Origin: Bacillota bacterium
GTDB lineage: Bacteria > Bacillota > Clostridia > Lachnospirales > Lachnospiraceae
Length of the DNA: 64,000 nucleotides
NCBI GenBank assembly: GCA_023392535.1
Contig: JAEVYY010000003.1
Location: 9,061 to 73,060 of the forward strand
Reading direction: 5' to 3'
Shown piece after piece: positions 8,953 to 18,040 of this stretch. The position numbers and the translations under genes are program-made. A model generated the notes under the pieces. The model made no database searches, was not told the DNA's origin, and worked only from the letters and a program-made list of their open reading frames with translations. Each line of letters opens with the position of its first letter. Position 1 is the stretch's first letter.

Positions 8953-9417
8953 ATGAAACTGAAAAATATCTTATTTGTTGTAGATAATATCGAAAAATCG
9001 AAGACCTTTTATAGAGATTTATTCGGATTACAGATAATTACGGATTTTGGTGAAAATGTAATTTTAACAGAAGGACTAGTGTTGCAGGAAAAAAAGCGAT
9101 GGGAAAAATATGTGGAAAAAAGCGTAGATCTGGGTGGAAATGATGCGGAGCTGTATTTTGAAGAAAACGATATGGACAGTTTTCTGGAAAAACTAGAGAA
9201 TAGTGAATTTGAAATAGAATTTGTGAATCCGTGTATAGAGCATGATTGGGGACAAAGAGTGGTACGCATATACGATCCGGACATGCATGTGATTGAGGTC
9301 GGGGAAACGTTGGAATACGTGGCAAGAAGACTATTAAAAGCAGGAATGACTGTGGAGCAGGTGGCAAAAAAGACACAATTGCCACCTTCACAGGTGGAAA
9401 AGATAATGTGGAAGTGA
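8953..9417 (+). CDS. VOC-fold (glyoxalase/dioxygenase-like) protein
   Basis: 154-residue vicinal oxygen chelate protein. The N terminus (LKNILFVVDNIEKSKTFYRD) is the typical first beta-alpha unit, and the end of the fold is seen in the metal-site-like strand RVVRIYDPDMHVIEVGE (~115-130). A C-terminal tail resembles a small helix-turn-helix (MTVEQVAKKTQLPPSQVEKI), unusual for a VOC enzyme. ATG at 8953 has AGAGG 6 nt upstream; ATG at 8950 overlaps the previous stop. The substrate is unknown; roles range from glyoxalase to antibiotic binding. Confidence 0.82.
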   Translation: MKLKNILFVVDNIEKSKTFYRDLFGLQIITDFGENVILTEGLVLQEKKRWEKYVEKSVDLGGNDAELYFEENDMDSFLEKLENSEFEIEFVNPCIEHDWGQRVVRIYDPDMHVIEVGETLEYVARRLLKAGMTVEQVAKKTQLPPSQVEKIMWK

Positions 9418-9421
9418 TCCT

Positions 9422-10180
9422 CTATTTTCCAGTAAGAAGAAAATTGGAGATATAAAACAACACGAAGGCATGTGCAGGATAAAAGATATAGAAAAAGTAC
9501 TTCATGCGGTAGCCTCTCTGGTTATTATACAAAAGCATCAGAGGAAGTGCTAGGATCATAAAGAATTGAACCGCCCAATCTCCAACTAGTTTTTCCGTGC
9601 TGTACTGGCCGATGCAGAATAGGATATACATGGCACAGAAAAGTTCTTTTTTCTCTTTTAAAAAGTACATCAGAACTCCTAATATGAGAAATAAAGATCC
9701 ATATTCATTGAGTGCAAGGTTCGGGATTATACCGGTAAGAAAATCTCCATTCACATAATACCTGAAAAATGGAATGGTGCTCTGGGCGATATAGTAAAGA
9801 ACTTGTACAAGGAAAATCAAGGCCAACATGAGAGAACCTTTCTTTTGGTCTTTTTGAAAGAGTTCTATGGTGCTGATGATGATACCTACCAGAAACAGGG
9901 AAAGAAAAATATTATGATTACCAAATCCCCCATCTGTTTTCAAATAGGTGTCTATGAAATAAATGAGGAGTGTCATAAAAACACTCATAAGATAGAGTCG
10001 AAGTAAATACTTCTTTCTGTCAGATGAATAGTGATATCCCCAAACCATACAAAACAAGAACAGGGGATAAGAGCCCCGACCGAGATAACGAAACCATATA
10101 GGGGCTCCCTCAAAATAGAAACCAATATGATCGATTACCATTAGTACCAAGGCAATCATTTTTAATGTAAAAGTATTCAT
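9422..10180 (-). CDS. TraX-family membrane protein
   Basis: 252-residue polytopic protein with seven or eight hydrophobic helices. The N terminus (LKMIALVLMVIDHIGF, then RYLGRGSYPLFLFCMVWGY) matches the TraX family, named after the F-plasmid pilin acetylase and related to acyltransferase-3 membrane enzymes. A strong AAAGGAGG precedes ATG. It is convergent with the VOC gene, with 4 bp between stops and no obvious terminator. A role in acylating a surface polymer is inferred from the family; there is no conjugation gene nearby, so pilin modification is unlikely. Confidence 0.85.
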   Translation of the reverse strand: MNTFTLKMIALVLMVIDHIGFYFEGAPIWFRYLGRGSYPLFLFCMVWGYHYSSDRKKYLLRLYLMSVFMTLLIYFIDTYLKTDGGFGNHNIFLSLFLVGIIISTIELFQKDQKKGSLMLALIFLVQVLYYIAQSTIPFFRYYVNGDFLTGIIPNLALNEYGSLFLILGVLMYFLKEKKELFCAMYILFCIGQYSTEKLVGDWAVQFFMILALPLMLLYNNQRGYRMKYFFYIFYPAHAFVLFYISNFLLTGK

Positions 10181-10347
10181 ATGTAACCTCCTTTAGATAA
10201 TTAGCCGATCTAATATTGGTATATTATAAATGAAGGAATTGATAAATCAAGTGCATACAGGACATTGAAAGAAATCTGAAAGAATAATGTCATAAAAATA
10301 TTGGATAGTATTTGTTAAGCTTACTAAAAGTAATGAAAGGTAATTAT

Positions 10348-11049
10348 ATGGATCAGATAACTATATTGGTAGCAGATGATGATAAGGATATTGTTGAGGT
10401 TCTGACAAGAATCTTAGAACAGGAGGACTACCATATATATAAGGCTTCCAATGGCATTGACGCACTGGAAATATTACAGGAACAGGAAATCCAATTAGTA
10501 TTACTTGACATTATGATGCCAAGAATGAACGGATTAACAGCAATGCTTAAAATAAGGGAGAAGAAGAATATCCCGATCATTATCTTATCAGCAAAAACTG
10601 AAGAAAGTGATATTGTGTCAGGCCTGGAACTTGGCGCAGATGATTACATTGAAAAACCGTTTAATACGCCTGAATTACTTGCCAGAGTAAAGGCTCAGAT
10701 CAGGCGATATATGATACTTGGAAATGGAAAAGTGGAAGTCAGGGATGAAATTATTAGAAACGGTTTACTAGAGCTTGACCGCAGTAGTAAACAAATGAGA
10801 ATAAATGGAACGATATGTAATTTAACGGCTACGGAATACAAGATAATGGAGTTGTTAATGGAAAATGCCGGAAGAGTATTTTCAGCAGAGCAGATTTATC
10901 AAAGTGTATGGAATGAGGATGCCTATAGTATTGAAAATACGGTAATGATACATATTCGGCGGATTCGTCAGAAGATAGAGATAAATCCGAATAAGCCGGT
11001 CTATTTAAAGGTGGTGTGGGGAATTGGTTACAAAATTGAAAAAATGTAA
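10348..11049 (+). CDS. Response regulator, OmpR/PhoB family (VanR-like)
   Basis: 233-residue regulator: receiver domain (~1-120; ITILVADDD, phospho-acceptor in VLLDIMMP, Lys in YIEKPFN) and a C-terminal winged helix (~135-230; TATEYKIMELLMENAGRVFS, then VMIHIRRIRQKI). ATG at 10348 has GAAAGG 7 nt upstream; ATG at 10333 in the same frame is possible. The downstream kinase overlaps it, making a standard two-component pair. It resembles VanR-type regulators, but no vancomycin-resistance genes are in the window, so the target is unknown. Confidence 0.92.
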   Translation: MDQITILVADDDKDIVEVLTRILEQEDYHIYKASNGIDALEILQEQEIQLVLLDIMMPRMNGLTAMLKIREKKNIPIIILSAKTEESDIVSGLELGADDYIEKPFNTPELLARVKAQIRRYMILGNGKVEVRDEIIRNGLLELDRSSKQMRINGTICNLTATEYKIMELLMENAGRVFSAEQIYQSVWNEDAYSIENTVMIHIRRIRQKIEINPNKPVYLKVVWGIGYKIEKM

Positions 11050-12616
11050 GAAGTATCACTTGCTTTTTATGATTAATATCATCTTATACGGCATAATGGG
11101 GACTATGCTCAGCCTAATGAACAGTCGTTTCTTCTATGATGAATGGGGCTATGATTTTTTTCAAAAGAATCTTAGCATCTATATTTATATTGGATTTACT
11201 CTGCAAATTATTATGCTGGTTTTTTTTCTCTATTTTATTCAAGATACGGAAAGTCATACGGCTTCTATTATTAGGAAAATACCTTCAGAGTTAATCGTTA
11301 TAGTATTTGTTTTAAGTACTGTAGGGATATATCTATATAGCTTTCAGCAACCTTTGTCCCGGATGGAAGCAGAATTTTATGACGACGTATATCAATTTGG
11401 GTCTATTTACGGGCAAGCAATAAAGGAAAGCATACTTGCATTTGTGAGAAATGGATTGATTGCAACGGTATATCTATGGACCTTAATGGCCTTCATGATA
11501 AAAATAAAAGGCAGGTACCTAAGCAAGGATAGCCTGCTTTTAAAGCTTTTCCAACACTATAATAAAAATAGAGTAAGTACCTTAAGAAGGATGTATGTGA
11601 ATGATATACTTTTTATCTTTTTTCAATTGGTACTTTTTCTATCTGTAGTTATTTTCAATAGGATAGCGGTCAGAAGATTTAATAGTATTCAATTTTATAT
11701 CTATTTCGTTGCCTTGCCCTTATTGTGTGAAAGTATTTTGATAGGGTGGAAATGTAAAGTAGAAATCAAACAAAAGGATATCCGTACTTTAGTAAATGAA
11801 ATTCATAACATAAAGTTGGGACAAGTTCAAATCGAAAATAAGATACCTACTAGTTCTTTTCTATATGAGACTGGTGAAGAACTAAAGCATATTTCCTGTA
11901 ATCTCCATAACAGTTTACAGCAGCAAATGAAAAATGAAAAACTAAAGGTGGATTTGATCACAAATATTTCCCATGATTTGAAGACCCCGCTTACCTCAAT
12001 TATTGGTTATATCGATTTGTTAGCAGCCAAGGATTATATGAATAGTGAAGATAAGCATTATATTACGGAACTTAAGAAAAAAGCAGAGAAATTAGATGAT
12101 ATGATTAAAGCGGTATTTGAGTTGTCCAAAGCCTCCAGTGGGAATATATTGATAGAAAGATCAAAACTGAATTTGAACAAGTTGATCATGCAGACTATGG
12201 CAGATATGGAAGATGACATTATGAACTCGGGTTTCGTAATAAAAACACAATTTACAGAAGAGAGCTTGGTATTTTGGGGGGATGGGAATAAGTTATATCT
12301 TGTCTGTCAAAATTTGATAAGCAACGCGTTAAAATATTCTTTAACGGGTAGTAGAATTTATATAAAAACATATGCAGAACCGGGGATTGCGGTATTAAGT
12401 ATTCAAAATACGTCAGCCTATGAAATGGATTTCACCCCAGAAGAGATATCAGCAAGATTTGTAAGGGGAGAGGAGTCCAGAAGTGATGGTGGTAATGGGC
12501 TTGGTCTTGCTATTGCCAGAACATACTCGGAAGTTTGCGGTGGTGCATTCAAAATCTCAATGGAAGGGGATATGTTTAAAGTGACGATTAAGTTCCCTCT
12601 GGGGGATCAGCAATGA
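11024..12616 (+). CDS. Sensor histidine kinase with multi-TM sensor domain
   Basis: 530-residue kinase. The N-terminal ~240 residues contain about six hydrophobic helices with little extracellular sequence, which points to an intramembrane-type sensor. The dimerisation/phosphotransfer domain has NISHDLKTPLTSIIGY (~312-327), and the ATPase domain shows the N box (LISNALKYS) and GGNGLGLAIARTYSE (~490-505). TTG at 11024 lies inside the end of the regulator gene; TTG at 11036 is an alternative, and neither has a strong binding site, so the start is uncertain. Translational coupling to the regulator is likely. Confidence 0.9.
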   Translation: MVTKLKKCKKYHLLFMINIILYGIMGTMLSLMNSRFFYDEWGYDFFQKNLSIYIYIGFTLQIIMLVFFLYFIQDTESHTASIIRKIPSELIVIVFVLSTVGIYLYSFQQPLSRMEAEFYDDVYQFGSIYGQAIKESILAFVRNGLIATVYLWTLMAFMIKIKGRYLSKDSLLLKLFQHYNKNRVSTLRRMYVNDILFIFFQLVLFLSVVIFNRIAVRRFNSIQFYIYFVALPLLCESILIGWKCKVEIKQKDIRTLVNEIHNIKLGQVQIENKIPTSSFLYETGEELKHISCNLHNSLQQQMKNEKLKVDLITNISHDLKTPLTSIIGYIDLLAAKDYMNSEDKHYITELKKKAEKLDDMIKAVFELSKASSGNILIERSKLNLNKLIMQTMADMEDDIMNSGFVIKTQFTEESLVFWGDGNKLYLVCQNLISNALKYSLTGSRIYIKTYAEPGIAVLSIQNTSAYEMDFTPEEISARFVRGEESRSDGGNGLGLAIARTYSEVCGGAFKISMEGDMFKVTIKFPLGDQQ

Positions 12617-12631
12617 ATAAAAGTCCCGAAT

Positions 12632-12661
12632 TTGACTTTCTACACACTGTTATGTTATACT
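12632..12661 (+). promoter_or_regulatory. Promoter of the opu leader
   Basis: TTGACT at 12632-12637, an 18-bp spacer and TATACT at 12656-12661 fit a sigma-A promoter. Transcription would begin near 12668 and cross the small ORF and terminator before reaching the betaine transporter genes. Confidence 0.6.
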
Positions 12662-12774
12662 TTTAAGGAACAGTGGTTGAAGTAAGTAATAAAAGTAGTT
12701 TTTAGTACCGAGCATGGGTATGTTTTAAATTTAAAATAGATCTAAGTTAGGTACTGGGAAAAAAGGATGATATA

Positions 12775-12891
12775 ATGAAATTATTACTGAAAAAACAAAT
12801 TTTAGAACTGGGGTCTGCACAGGCTCAGATGGGAATGTGCTATACTATCATCCGGTGGTATAATGTGAGTCACTTTTATGGCGAAACTTAG
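12775..12891 (+). CDS. Possible 38-residue leader peptide upstream of opu
   Basis: A short open frame starts at ATG 12775, with AAAGGA about 8 nt upstream, and ends with TAG at 12889-12891, exactly where the terminator stem begins. The predicted peptide starts MKLLLKKQILELG and is otherwise unlike anything I recognise. Placement between a promoter and a terminator suggests a leader peptide or part of a regulatory RNA. It could also be a chance frame: a TGG-TATAAT extended -10 element (12859-12864) lies inside it and might start a shorter RNA ending at the same terminator. Confidence 0.4.
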   Translation: MKLLLKKQILELGSAQAQMGMCYTIIRWYNVSHFYGET

Positions 12892-12933
12892 ACACTCTAA
12901 CTCTATGAAACAATAGAGTTAGGGTGTTTTTTT
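12892..12933 (+). terminator. Intrinsic terminator in opu leader
   Basis: A 14-bp stem (ACACTCTAACTCTA at 12892-12905 with TAGAGTTAGGGTGT at 12914-12927, one G-T pair), 8-nt loop and seven or more T. It lies after the upstream promoter and 60 bp before the betaine ATPase gene, with no convincing promoter in between, so read-through or anti-termination may set transporter expression. Confidence 0.88.
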
Positions 12934-12994
12934 AATTGCTTGGATGATTGGAAAAACCTGCTAATTGTATTTCTAAAATGAAAAGGAGGCTGAA

Positions 12995-14173
12995 ATGGTA
13001 AAAGTAAAAAATCTTTACAAAATTTACGGTTCAAAACCTAGGAAGGCACTAGAACTTGTAAAAAATGGGGTTACAAAAGATGAATTATTAAAAAGAACAG
13101 GGAATGGAATCGGTATTAATCATGCGGATTTTGAAGTGGCAAAAGGGGAGATATTCGTGGTCATGGGACTATCGGGAAGTGGAAAGTCAACTTTGATTCG
13201 TTGCCTCAATCGTCTGATAGAACCCACGGATGGAAAAGTGATCATTGATGGAGAGGATATCTGTGCCTGTGATGATAAAAAGCTGCTAGAGATCAGAAGA
13301 AAAAAAATAGCCATGGTTTTTCAGCACTTTGCCCTATTTCCTCATAGGACCGTATCTGAAAATGTCGCTTATGGATTGGAAGTACAAAAAGAAGATAAGG
13401 ATCTTAGAAAGAAAAAAGCATATGAATCATTGGCCATGGTGGGACTAAAAGGTTATGAGGAGTCTTATCCAAACGAATTAAGCGGTGGTATGCAGCAAAG
13501 AGTGGGCCTTGCCAGGGCATTGGCCACAGATGCTGACATTTTGCTTATGGATGAAGCTTTTAGTGCATTGGATCCATTAATACGTACAGAGATGCAGGAT
13601 GAACTGATGGCATTACAGGATAATATGAAAAAAACGATTATTTTTATTACCCATGATCTGGATGAAGCTTTAAAAATCGGTGATCGTATAGCAATCATGA
13701 AAGAAGGAGTCATTGTTCAGATTGGTACACCAGAAGAGATCTTAGAACATCCGGCAGATAAATATGTAAAAACATTTATTAAAGATGTGAACCGGACAAA
13801 AGTGCTGACAGCATCTACCATCATGAAAAAGCCAGATCCCATTATAACGCAAAAAGATGGCATTCGTATGGCTGTTAGAAAAATGGAAGAGGCAAATATT
13901 TCAAGTATATTTGTTGTGAACAAAGAGAGAATTTTACAGGGTCTTGTCACCATTGATGCAGCGGTGGAAGCAATTAAAAGTGGTGAGACAGATATCAGCC
14001 AGCTCTTTATTGAAGATGTGGAAAAGGTCGCTCCCGATACCACTTTAAGCGATTTGTTACCAATTGCAGTTCATACCAAATATCCGATTGCTGTTTTGAA
14101 TGAACAGAGAAAATTGCTGGGAATTATTGTAAGAGTCACAGTACTTGCAGGTATTGCCGGAGAGGAGATGTAA
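12995..14173 (+). CDS. opuAA: Glycine betaine/proline ABC transporter ATPase with CBS domains (OpuAA/ProV type)
   Basis: 392-residue ATPase of an osmoprotectant importer. Walker A GLSGSGKST (~54-62), signature LSGGMQQR, Walker B ILLMDEAFSALDP and the long N-terminal extension (KNGVTKDELLKRTG) are family hallmarks. A tandem CBS pair follows (~270-390; STIMKKPDPIITQKDG, then IAVLNEQRKLLGII). In the lactococcal OpuA such CBS domains gate transport by ionic strength. AAAGGAGG precedes ATG. The permease starts one base after its stop. Function is well supported; exact substrate preference is not. Confidence 0.95.
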   Translation: MVKVKNLYKIYGSKPRKALELVKNGVTKDELLKRTGNGIGINHADFEVAKGEIFVVMGLSGSGKSTLIRCLNRLIEPTDGKVIIDGEDICACDDKKLLEIRRKKIAMVFQHFALFPHRTVSENVAYGLEVQKEDKDLRKKKAYESLAMVGLKGYEESYPNELSGGMQQRVGLARALATDADILLMDEAFSALDPLIRTEMQDELMALQDNMKKTIIFITHDLDEALKIGDRIAIMKEGVIVQIGTPEEILEHPADKYVKTFIKDVNRTKVLTASTIMKKPDPIITQKDGIRMAVRKMEEANISSIFVVNKERILQGLVTIDAAVEAIKSGETDISQLFIEDVEKVAPDTTLSDLLPIAVHTKYPIAVLNEQRKLLGIIVRVTVLAGIAGEEM

Positions 14174-14174
14174 T

Positions 14175-15017
14175 ATGTTTAGATTACCTTTGGGAGACTA
14201 CTTTGAAGTAGTAATTGATTGGTTGAAAGTGAACGGGGACTCTTTTTTTCGTGGAATGAAAGAGGGAGTACTATTTGTGATAAATCGGCTGGAAGATTTT
14301 CTGGTACTCATACCCTGGTGGCTGTTAATTATTATTGTGGTACTGTTAGCTTGGCGTGTATCAGGAAAAAAACTGGCATTATTGAGTGGGATTGGTCTTA
14401 GCTTAATCTATTCCATAAATTTGTGGGACGAAATGTTGGTAACACTTGCACTGGTATTTGGATCTACTTTACTGGCACTATTAATTGGTATTCCGATAGG
14501 AATATGGATGGCTAAGAAGGATCCGGTAGAAAAGATAATGAAACCCGTTTTGGATTTTATGCAGACCATGCCAGCGTTTGTTTACTTGATTCCGTCTGTT
14601 ATCTTTTTCGGGTTGGGAAAAATGCCTGGGGCAATTGCTACGATTATATTTGCCATGCCACCAGTAGTACGTCTTACCGATCTTGGTATTAGGCAGGTTC
14701 CAAAAGACGTGATGGAAGCAGCAGCCTCGTTTGGATCGACCTCGGGTCAAATGCTCTGTAAAGTGCAGTTTCCACTAGCTATGCCTACCATATTGACTGG
14801 AGTGAACCAGACAATCATGCTTTCACTTTCTATGGTCGTCATATCGGCGATGATCGGAGCGAGGGGACTGGGGGAGGTTGTTTTGAATGGTGTGACTCAA
14901 ATGAAGATCGGAAAAGGATTTGAAGGAGGAATCGCTGTCGTAATTCTTGCAATCATCCTGGATAGGCTGACCCAGTCGATCGGGAAAAAATCAGGTAGGA
15001 AAAAACAAGGACAATAA
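14175..15017 (+). CDS. opuAB: Glycine betaine/proline ABC transporter permease (OpuAB/ProW type)
   Basis: 280-residue permease with an amphipathic N-terminal segment and about six to seven membrane helices. The conserved ATPase-contact loop EAAASFGSTSGQML (~181-194) and the ProW-type block QTMPAFVYLIPSVIFFG are present. ATG at 14175 is preceded by GAGGAG at the end of the ATPase gene. The substrate-binding protein is separate and not fused, unlike lactococcal OpuABC. Confidence 0.94.
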   Translation: MFRLPLGDYFEVVIDWLKVNGDSFFRGMKEGVLFVINRLEDFLVLIPWWLLIIIVVLLAWRVSGKKLALLSGIGLSLIYSINLWDEMLVTLALVFGSTLLALLIGIPIGIWMAKKDPVEKIMKPVLDFMQTMPAFVYLIPSVIFFGLGKMPGAIATIIFAMPPVVRLTDLGIRQVPKDVMEAAASFGSTSGQMLCKVQFPLAMPTILTGVNQTIMLSLSMVVISAMIGARGLGEVVLNGVTQMKIGKGFEGGIAVVILAIILDRLTQSIGKKSGRKKQGQ

Positions 15018-15050
15018 TCAAATGAAAGAATAGTTAAAAAGGAGATTATT

Positions 15051-15995
15051 ATGGGAAAATCATTTAAGAAAAGCGTAGTTATACTAGTAACATTGGCCAT
15101 GTCAGGCTTTTTGCTTGGTGGCTGTAAGAGAGCGGAAGAAAGTTCGGCATCTTTAGAATCAGAGAGCACCGTTATCAAGGAAGAGCTAGAGAGCAGATCC
15201 GTAGATATGGGAAAAGAAGGAACTATTAAATTGGTCTATGTCAATTGGGCAGAAGGAATTGCCATGACGAATCTGGCAAAAGTAATTTTAGAAGAAAAGA
15301 TGGGGTATGATGTCGAAGTGACTATGGCTGATGTAGCACCTATTTTTACCTCTCTGGCAAATGGAGATCAAGATGTATTTATGGATGCATGGCTGCCTGT
15401 TACGCATAAAAGCTATATGGAAGAATATGGGAATTACCTTGAAGACCTTGGGATTACTTTTGAAGGAGCAAAGATTGGGCTGGTTGTACCGTCTTATATG
15501 GACATTACCAGTATCACGGAGTTGAATAGCATAGCCAAGGATTTGCACGGAGAAATGATTGGAATTGATTCTGGGGCAGGAATCATGACAACAACAGAAG
15601 AGGCGATGGATACCTATGGTCTTAATCTCGAATTGATTCCGGGTAGCGGTCCTGCTATGACAGCTGCCTTAGGTACTGCGATTGAAAAGGAAGAACCGAT
15701 CGTTGTTACGGGTTGGGAACCTCATTGGAAATTTGCAAGATGGGACTTGAAATTCTTGGATGATCCGGAAAACGTTTACGGGGCTTCGGAAACCATTCAT
15801 ACCATTACGAGAAAAGGATTTAGCGATGATATGCCAAAAGCTGCAAAATTCTTAGAAAAGTTCTTTCTGGATAGCCAACAGTTAGGGGATTTAATGGGAG
15901 CGATTTCTGATAGCAAGGAAGAACCGGAAGTGGCAGCAAAAGAATGGATGGAAAAAAATGAAGATCTAGTCCATTCCTGGATTTCAGAAAATTAA
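15051..15995 (+). CDS. opuAC: Glycine betaine-binding lipoprotein (OpuAC/ProX type)
   Basis: 314-residue extracellular binding protein anchored as a lipoprotein (signal peptide with lipobox LGGC, Cys25). The mature part contains aromatic residues typical of the quaternary-ammonium cage: VNWAEG, DAWLPVTH and GWEPHWKFARW. It completes the importer with the two preceding genes and is preceded by AAGGAG. No terminator is obvious before the next promoter. Confidence 0.94.
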   Translation: MGKSFKKSVVILVTLAMSGFLLGGCKRAEESSASLESESTVIKEELESRSVDMGKEGTIKLVYVNWAEGIAMTNLAKVILEEKMGYDVEVTMADVAPIFTSLANGDQDVFMDAWLPVTHKSYMEEYGNYLEDLGITFEGAKIGLVVPSYMDITSITELNSIAKDLHGEMIGIDSGAGIMTTTEEAMDTYGLNLELIPGSGPAMTAALGTAIEKEEPIVVTGWEPHWKFARWDLKFLDDPENVYGASETIHTITRKGFSDDMPKAAKFLEKFFLDSQQLGDLMGAISDSKEEPEVAAKEWMEKNEDLVHSWISEN

Positions 15996-16014
15996 GAAGC
16001 CTAATTAATTATTT

Positions 16015-16043
16015 TTGACAAACATAGGTAAAAATGCTAGATT
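16015..16043 (+). promoter_or_regulatory. Promoter of the MarR-type gene
   Basis: TTGACA at 16015-16020, 17-bp spacer, TAGATT at 16038-16043. It separates transcription of the regulator from the transporter operon upstream. Confidence 0.6.
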
Positions 16044-16122
16044 AAAATAGTTCCTATAAAAAAATATTCAGTTGTATCAGTTTGAATTAGGAACTTACAT
16101 CCATGATAAAGAGGATTACGAT

Positions 16123-16557
16123 ATGCAAGAGGAAATAACCGATTTAATTAGAAAATATTATGATGATTGGTTTGAAATCAATAAAATATATTATATATGG
16201 GCAAAAAAGCATAATATTTCACAAAAAACTCTTTTTGTTTTATATGAAATACTTAATTCGGAAGCGGCATGTACACAGACTTTAATTTGTGATCATACCT
16301 CGTACAAGAAACAGACGGTATCTCAAATTCTAAGCAGCTTGGAAAAGCAAAAATTGATAAAAAGAGAAGTGAATAAGACCGATAAAAGAAACCGTTTCAT
16401 CACCCTGACTCCGGAAGGAGAAGTATATGCAAGAACATTCATGGAAGAATTGAAGGCAACTGAAATCAAAGCATTTATGTTACTGACACCAAAAGAGAGA
16501 AAGACTGTGATTGACGGACTTCATTTATTGGCACGGGTCTTAGATCGGACCTTTTGA
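16123..16557 (+). CDS. MarR-family transcriptional regulator
   Basis: 144-residue winged-helix repressor. The recognition region CDHTSYKKQTVSQILSSLEK is followed by the basic wing REVNKTDKRNRFITLTPEG typical of MarR. ATG at 16123 has AGAGGA 8 nt upstream; the frame stays open to a TTG at 16072 without a binding site. Its position directly behind the opu operon suggests osmoprotectant control, as known for GbsR/OpcR-type MarR proteins in Bacillus, but no operator has been identified here. Confidence 0.88.
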   Translation: MQEEITDLIRKYYDDWFEINKIYYIWAKKHNISQKTLFVLYEILNSEAACTQTLICDHTSYKKQTVSQILSSLEKQKLIKREVNKTDKRNRFITLTPEGEVYARTFMEELKATEIKAFMLLTPKERKTVIDGLHLLARVLDRTF

Positions 16558-16601
16558 TTATTGTGTTAAAAACATATTAATTTCCTGATCCAGGGAAAAA
16601 A

Positions 16602-16638
16602 CATCCTCACAATCTACAATACGCAGATTGTGAGGATG
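16602..16638 (-). terminator. Terminator of ndk, possibly bidirectional
   Basis: Perfect 14-bp stem (CATCCTCACAATCT at 16602-16615, AGATTGTGAGGATG at 16625-16638). Read leftwards it is followed by a T run, so it mainly ends ndk; the MarR gene on the other strand may share it. Confidence 0.85.
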
Positions 16639-16653
16639 AACATAAAATTTTAT

Positions 16654-17070
16654 TTAACCTTCATAGCGAATCAAGTCTCTCCAGATTTCAATTTCCCGGT
16701 TCGCCACTTCGACAGATTCGGAGCCATGCACCGCATTTTCCTGCACATCAGTGCCATACATATAACGGATGGTTCCAGGTCTTGTTTTTGCAGGATTTGT
16801 AGCACCGTTGATCTCTCTTACGATATTGACAACATTTTCTCCTTCCAGAACTAAGACCACGACTTCAGAAGAAGACATATAGTCAATCACATCCTTAAAA
16901 AAATCTTTTACTTTCAAATCTTCATAATGTTTTTCCAACACTTCCCTTGTAGCCAGAACTCTGTGCGCATGAATGATTTCCAGGCGGTTATCTTCATAAA
17001 TAGAAATAATCTTTCCGACTAACTTTTTCTTTACTGCCTCAGGTTTGATGATCACGAGCGTTCTTTCCAT
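16654..17070 (-). CDS. ndk: Nucleoside diphosphate kinase
   Basis: 138-residue enzyme that transfers the gamma phosphate between nucleoside triphosphates and diphosphates through a phospho-histidine. The N terminus ERTLVIIKPEAV, the nucleotide loop TRPGTIRYMYG and the active-site motif NAVHGSES (His ~117) are intact. The length fits the family. AAAGGGG lies 8 nt before ATG. It is a single gene, convergent with the MarR gene. Confidence 0.97.
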   Translation of the reverse strand: MERTLVIIKPEAVKKKLVGKIISIYEDNRLEIIHAHRVLATREVLEKHYEDLKVKDFFKDVIDYMSSSEVVVLVLEGENVVNIVREINGATNPAKTRPGTIRYMYGTDVQENAVHGSESVEVANREIEIWRDLIRYEG

Positions 17071-17209
17071 ACAATTCTACCCCTTTGTTATAGTTTTCTG
17101 ACAGAATATTAATATACTGACATGTGTAAAACAATTAAATTATACTATATTTGTTAATTTTATAAAAGGGGAAACAGGTATTTAATTCAGACAATTTTCT
17201 ACAAATCTT

Positions 17210-17884
17210 TTACAAGCCCATTTCTTTTTTTTCCAAATCCAGGAACATCAATAAAAATCCAAATAGTAAAAATAAATCACACACAATAATGGCCCGTTCC
17301 TGCCAGATTTCCACACTGAAATTCCCAAGAATTGCTCCTAATACAAAAAATAAAATAACACCATAAAATAATAAGCCTTTTTTTCCTTCTTCCTTCTTGT
17401 GTGAGTGAAAAAATTCCATCAATGATTGTGTTGCCGTACGCAAATTACCAATGCACATAGTAGTAGCAATCCCATAGCCATTTATTTTACGAAATGTTTC
17501 TACCTGAATCCCACAGGCAAAAGAAGTCATACTGTTTGCCAGCAAGTTTTCACTCTGGGGGAGGAAACTAACAAAAAGTAATACGATCGCTTCCAAAAAG
17601 ATAGTTAACTGTCTCCAATGCAATCCTTTTCTTTCTTTCAATTTCAGCCTTGTGAAGTCTGCAATTGCAATACCAACGGTAAATGCGAACACGGGGAATG
17701 CGTATTGCAGTGCATTTATATAACTGCCCTTTGCAATATAGATGCCCATTAATAAGATATTACCCGTCTGTGCATTTGCAAATACATGTCCACGGTATAG
17801 ATAGGAATAAGCATCCATAAATCCACCTGATAACGCTAATAAAATTACAATAAATATAGATTCTGACATTTGTTTCTGTTTCAT
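17210..17884 (-). CDS. DUF1275 (YoaK-like) membrane protein
   Basis: 224-residue protein with about six helices. The N-terminal block LLALSGGFMDAYSYLYRGHVFANAQTGN splits into the DUF1275 signatures GGFMDAYSY and ANAQTGN, and the second half repeats the theme (YGIATTMCIGNLRTA). Proteins of this family are predicted transporters without established substrate. AGGAG precedes ATG closely. No operon partner is seen. Confidence 0.88.
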   Translation of the reverse strand: MKQKQMSESIFIVILLALSGGFMDAYSYLYRGHVFANAQTGNILLMGIYIAKGSYINALQYAFPVFAFTVGIAIADFTRLKLKERKGLHWRQLTIFLEAIVLLFVSFLPQSENLLANSMTSFACGIQVETFRKINGYGIATTMCIGNLRTATQSLMEFFHSHKKEEGKKGLLFYGVILFFVLGAILGNFSVEIWQERAIIVCDLFLLFGFLLMFLDLEKKEMGL

Positions 17885-18040
17885 AGACTCCTATCTGCGG
17901 CAGTATTACCACGTTGTTTTATTTGATTATTATGTATTGTATCACAGTTATTTTCCATTCGTAATCAGGAAATTCTTATAGAAGTCCTTTAAAATGGAAA
18001 ATGAACTTAAGGTTGTAAGTTCGTAAAAATAATCATATAA

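Noticed and set aside
10348..12616. VanRS-like pair as sign of vancomycin resistance
   Set aside because: Only the regulator/kinase similarity is present; no ligase, dehydrogenase or dipeptidase genes are in the window.
12859..12933. Independent small RNA started from the TGG-TATAAT box
   Set aside because: An extended -10 is present, but no acceptable -35 is seen; kept only as an alternative in the leader description.
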